64,000 nt of DNA from positions 1-64,000 of the forward strand of contig NZ_BDBD01000001.1 of assembly GCF_001612805.1 (NCBI RefSeq), written 5' to 3'. The notes beneath the pieces were generated by a model. That model ran no database searches. It was given only the letters and a program-made list of their open reading frames with translations, and was not told the DNA's origin. The stretch's first letter is position 1. Every line of letters starts with the position of its first letter. Shown here one piece after another: positions 62,870-64,000 of the stretch. A program made the position numbers and the translations under genes. Source of the DNA: Nocardia coubleae NBRC 108252 (GTDB lineage Bacteria > Actinomycetota > Actinomycetes > Mycobacteriales > Mycobacteriaceae).

Positions 62870-63623
62870 GCTGGAACATGCGGGCGAAGTGGGGGTACGG
62901 CGCCCGGTTGGCCAAGGCCAGTTCCAGGCGTTCCAGATCGGCGTAGAAGTGGGGGTCGGATTTACGGGCGTCGTCGGTGATGAGGTCGCAGACGACGCGG
63001 ATTCCGCTGTGGGCCAGCACTTCCAGGCCCGCGTCGCGCAGGTCGCCTGCGATGCCGTCGGCGTAGCAGGCTCGCGCTTCGGTGTCGTAGGTGACGGTGA
63101 CACGGGTCGGGGCGTCGAGTAGGCGCAGCGCCTCGGTGAGATTCCGGGAACGGACCGCGGTGAGAAGGGGGTCCGCGGCCGCGTTGGGAGCGAGGACGGA
63201 AAGCAGACCTGTGGGCGCGAGCTGGGCCGCGAGGGCGGATATCGGTGATTCGGAGAGGTATTGGATCACGTTGTGGCACAGCACGATATCGAACGCCGCG
63301 TGCCCGAATTCGGTCGCCAGGTCGTCGATGGCGACCGGTGCGGTGGTGATGTGGCCGGCGAGTCCGCGCTCGGCGGCGAGCGCCTCGGCCGAGGCGAGGG
63401 ATGGCCGTGAGAGATCGGCGATGGTCACCCGGTGACCGAGAGCGGCCAGCTCTAGGGCATCCAGCCCGTTGCCCCCACCGACATCGAGGGCCGTGAGGCT
63501 GCGCCCGGCCGGGAGATGCGTGGCGAGGTTTGCGGCGGCCATGCGGTATCGGAGCCCGCCCCAGGGGGTCGACTGCCATCGTTCGAATGCGTCCAGTTTC
63601 CGATCGAAACCCGCGTCGTCCAT
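62841..63623 (-). CDS. Class I SAM-dependent methyltransferase (CmoM/SmtA-like)
   Basis: 260 aa from the ATG at 63623, preferred over 63635 and 63680 because GGGGGAG lies 4-5 bp upstream. SAM motif A-L-D-V-G-G-G-N-G-L-D-A near residue 47, acidic loop D-L-S-R-P-S near 70, and L-C-H-N-V-I-Q-Y-L motif IV near 115. The F-E-R-W-Q-S-T-P-W-G-G-L-R-Y N-terminus resembles SmtA/CmoM-type methyltransferases. Substrate not established. Confidence 0.86.
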   Translation of the reverse strand: MDDAGFDRKLDAFERWQSTPWGGLRYRMAAANLATHLPAGRSLTALDVGGGNGLDALELAALGHRVTIADLSRPSLASAEALAAERGLAGHITTAPVAIDDLATEFGHAAFDIVLCHNVIQYLSESPISALAAQLAPTGLLSVLAPNAAADPLLTAVRSRNLTEALRLLDAPTRVTVTYDTEARACYADGIAGDLRDAGLEVLAHSGIRVVCDLITDDARKSDPHFYADLERLELALANRAPYPHFARMFQLIARPSRTR

Positions 63624-63736
63624 CGACTCCCCCATGTCCGTTCGCCCCAGATTAGCCCTTCCCCCGGTGACGAGCATCACGGCGAAGTAGTTTGATTTCC
63701 GTATTACATCCCTCCCCAGGCGGTTACTATGGCTTT

Positions 63737-63747
63737 CATATCATATG
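63737..63747. promoter_or_regulatory. AT-rich palindrome upstream of the NAD(P)-binding gene
   Basis: CATATCATATG (5-bp arms, 1-bp centre) lies 43 bp before the ATG at 63790, in an AT-rich stretch. TACTAT at 63725-63730 could be a -10 element. A regulator-binding site is plausible. Confidence 0.35.
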
Positions 63748-63789
63748 TGTTCGGTACTTGTTGGTGCCGAAAGGGAAGGGAAGTAGACC

Positions 63790-64000
63790 ATGTTCGTCGT
63801 CATCGGAGCCACCGGGATCGTGGGCCGTGAAGTCATCTCCCACTTGGTAGCGGCAGGCGCACCCGTCACGGCAGTCACCCGGGATCGTGATGCCGTCCTA
63901 CCGAGCGGAGTTGTTGTCGCACAGGGTGATCCAGCGCGTCCGCACCTTCCGGCCGACGTATGGAAGGGCGCAGAAGCGGTGCTGTTGAGTTCGCGTGGCG
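63790..64000 (+). CDS. NmrA-like NAD(P)-binding oxidoreductase, N-terminal part (3' end outside window)
   Basis: The first 70 residues are visible: M-F-V-V-I-G-A-T-G-I-V-G-R-E-V-I begins a Rossmann fold with the G-A-T-G-x-V-G motif of atypical SDRs (NmrA/azoreductase-like), followed by V-T-A-V-T-R-D-R-D. GGGAAGGGAAG precedes the ATG. These proteins bind NAD(P)H and act as redox sensors or reductases; the class cannot be settled from this fragment. Confidence 0.8.
   Translation, partial: MFVVIGATGIVGREVISHLVAAGAPVTAVTRDRDAVLPSGVVVAQGDPARPHLPADVWKGAEAVLLSSRG

Overview
High-GC actinobacterial chromosome segment, most likely a mycolic-acid-containing genus such as Nocardia or Rhodococcus. The basis is gene content (DUF3556, Ltp4-like thiolase/DUF35 pair, AlkB-rubredoxin-rubredoxin reductase operon, many TetR/PucR/AraC regulators and FAD enzymes), GTG starts, and ATGA/GTGA stop-start overlaps. 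No rRNA, tRNA, CRISPR array, prophage or insertion sequence was seen. The window is a dense catabolic and lipid-metabolism region, cut at both ends (DUF3556 gene at the left, NAD(P)-binding gene at the right).

Layout. 1-4.8 kb: DUF3556 membrane protein and a phytoene-dehydrogenase-like enzyme, then two divergent PucR regulators. 4.8-8 kb: an XRE/MmyB regulator divergent from an SDR, then a small secreted protein carrying a complete LDL-receptor class A (LDLa) module, abutting the 3' two-thirds of an ECF41/SigJ-like sigma factor that has lost region 2. 8-17 kb: oxidoreductases, a cupin, a large ATP-binding LuxR regulator, a degenerate M28-like protein and a fatty acid desaturase. 17-24 kb: a GTPase-dead EF-G G-domain paralogue, a DUF35/thiolase operon behind a KstR-like site, and a four-gene membrane/lipoprotein operon joined by GTGA overlaps.

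24-36 kb: TetR plus two FAD oxidoreductases; an operon of alpha/beta hydrolase, MpaB-type oxygenase and CrtC-like protein divergent from an AraC regulator; a TetR/MFS efflux pair; an F420/FMN split-barrel protein. 36-42 kb: a beta-oxidation-like operon (thiolase, SRPBCC, MaoC dehydratase, SDR, acyl-CoA dehydrogenase) divergent from an AraC regulator. 42.7-48 kb: a deleted, frameshifted 2-oxoglutarate oxygenase next to an intact AlkB-dioxygenase-like gene, an NTF2-fused flavin monooxygenase and its GAF regulator, and a secreted protein. 48.3-52 kb: TetR and the alkane hydroxylase operon (alkB, two rubredoxins, rubredoxin reductase). 52-64 kb: secreted and Thr/Pro-rich proteins, MarR, an alanine-dehydrogenase/CEO-synthase-like enzyme, a luciferase-like oxidoreductase, a nitroreductase, a coupled monooxygenase/acyl-CoA oxidase pair, Nudix and methyltransferase.

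The genes mostly serve oxidation of hydrophobic substrates: terminal hydroxylation of alkanes, Baeyer-Villiger-type and FAD oxidations, and CoA-thioester beta-oxidation, each module with its own local regulator. Perfect 12-14 bp hairpins separate several convergent pairs. The most unusual items are the bacterial LDLa protein fused in position to a beheaded sigma factor, the G-domain-only EF-G relative, the membrane/cupredoxin-like operon, and the decayed 2OG-oxygenase beside its intact neighbour. All functional calls come from reading the sequence and remembered family features; no search was run.
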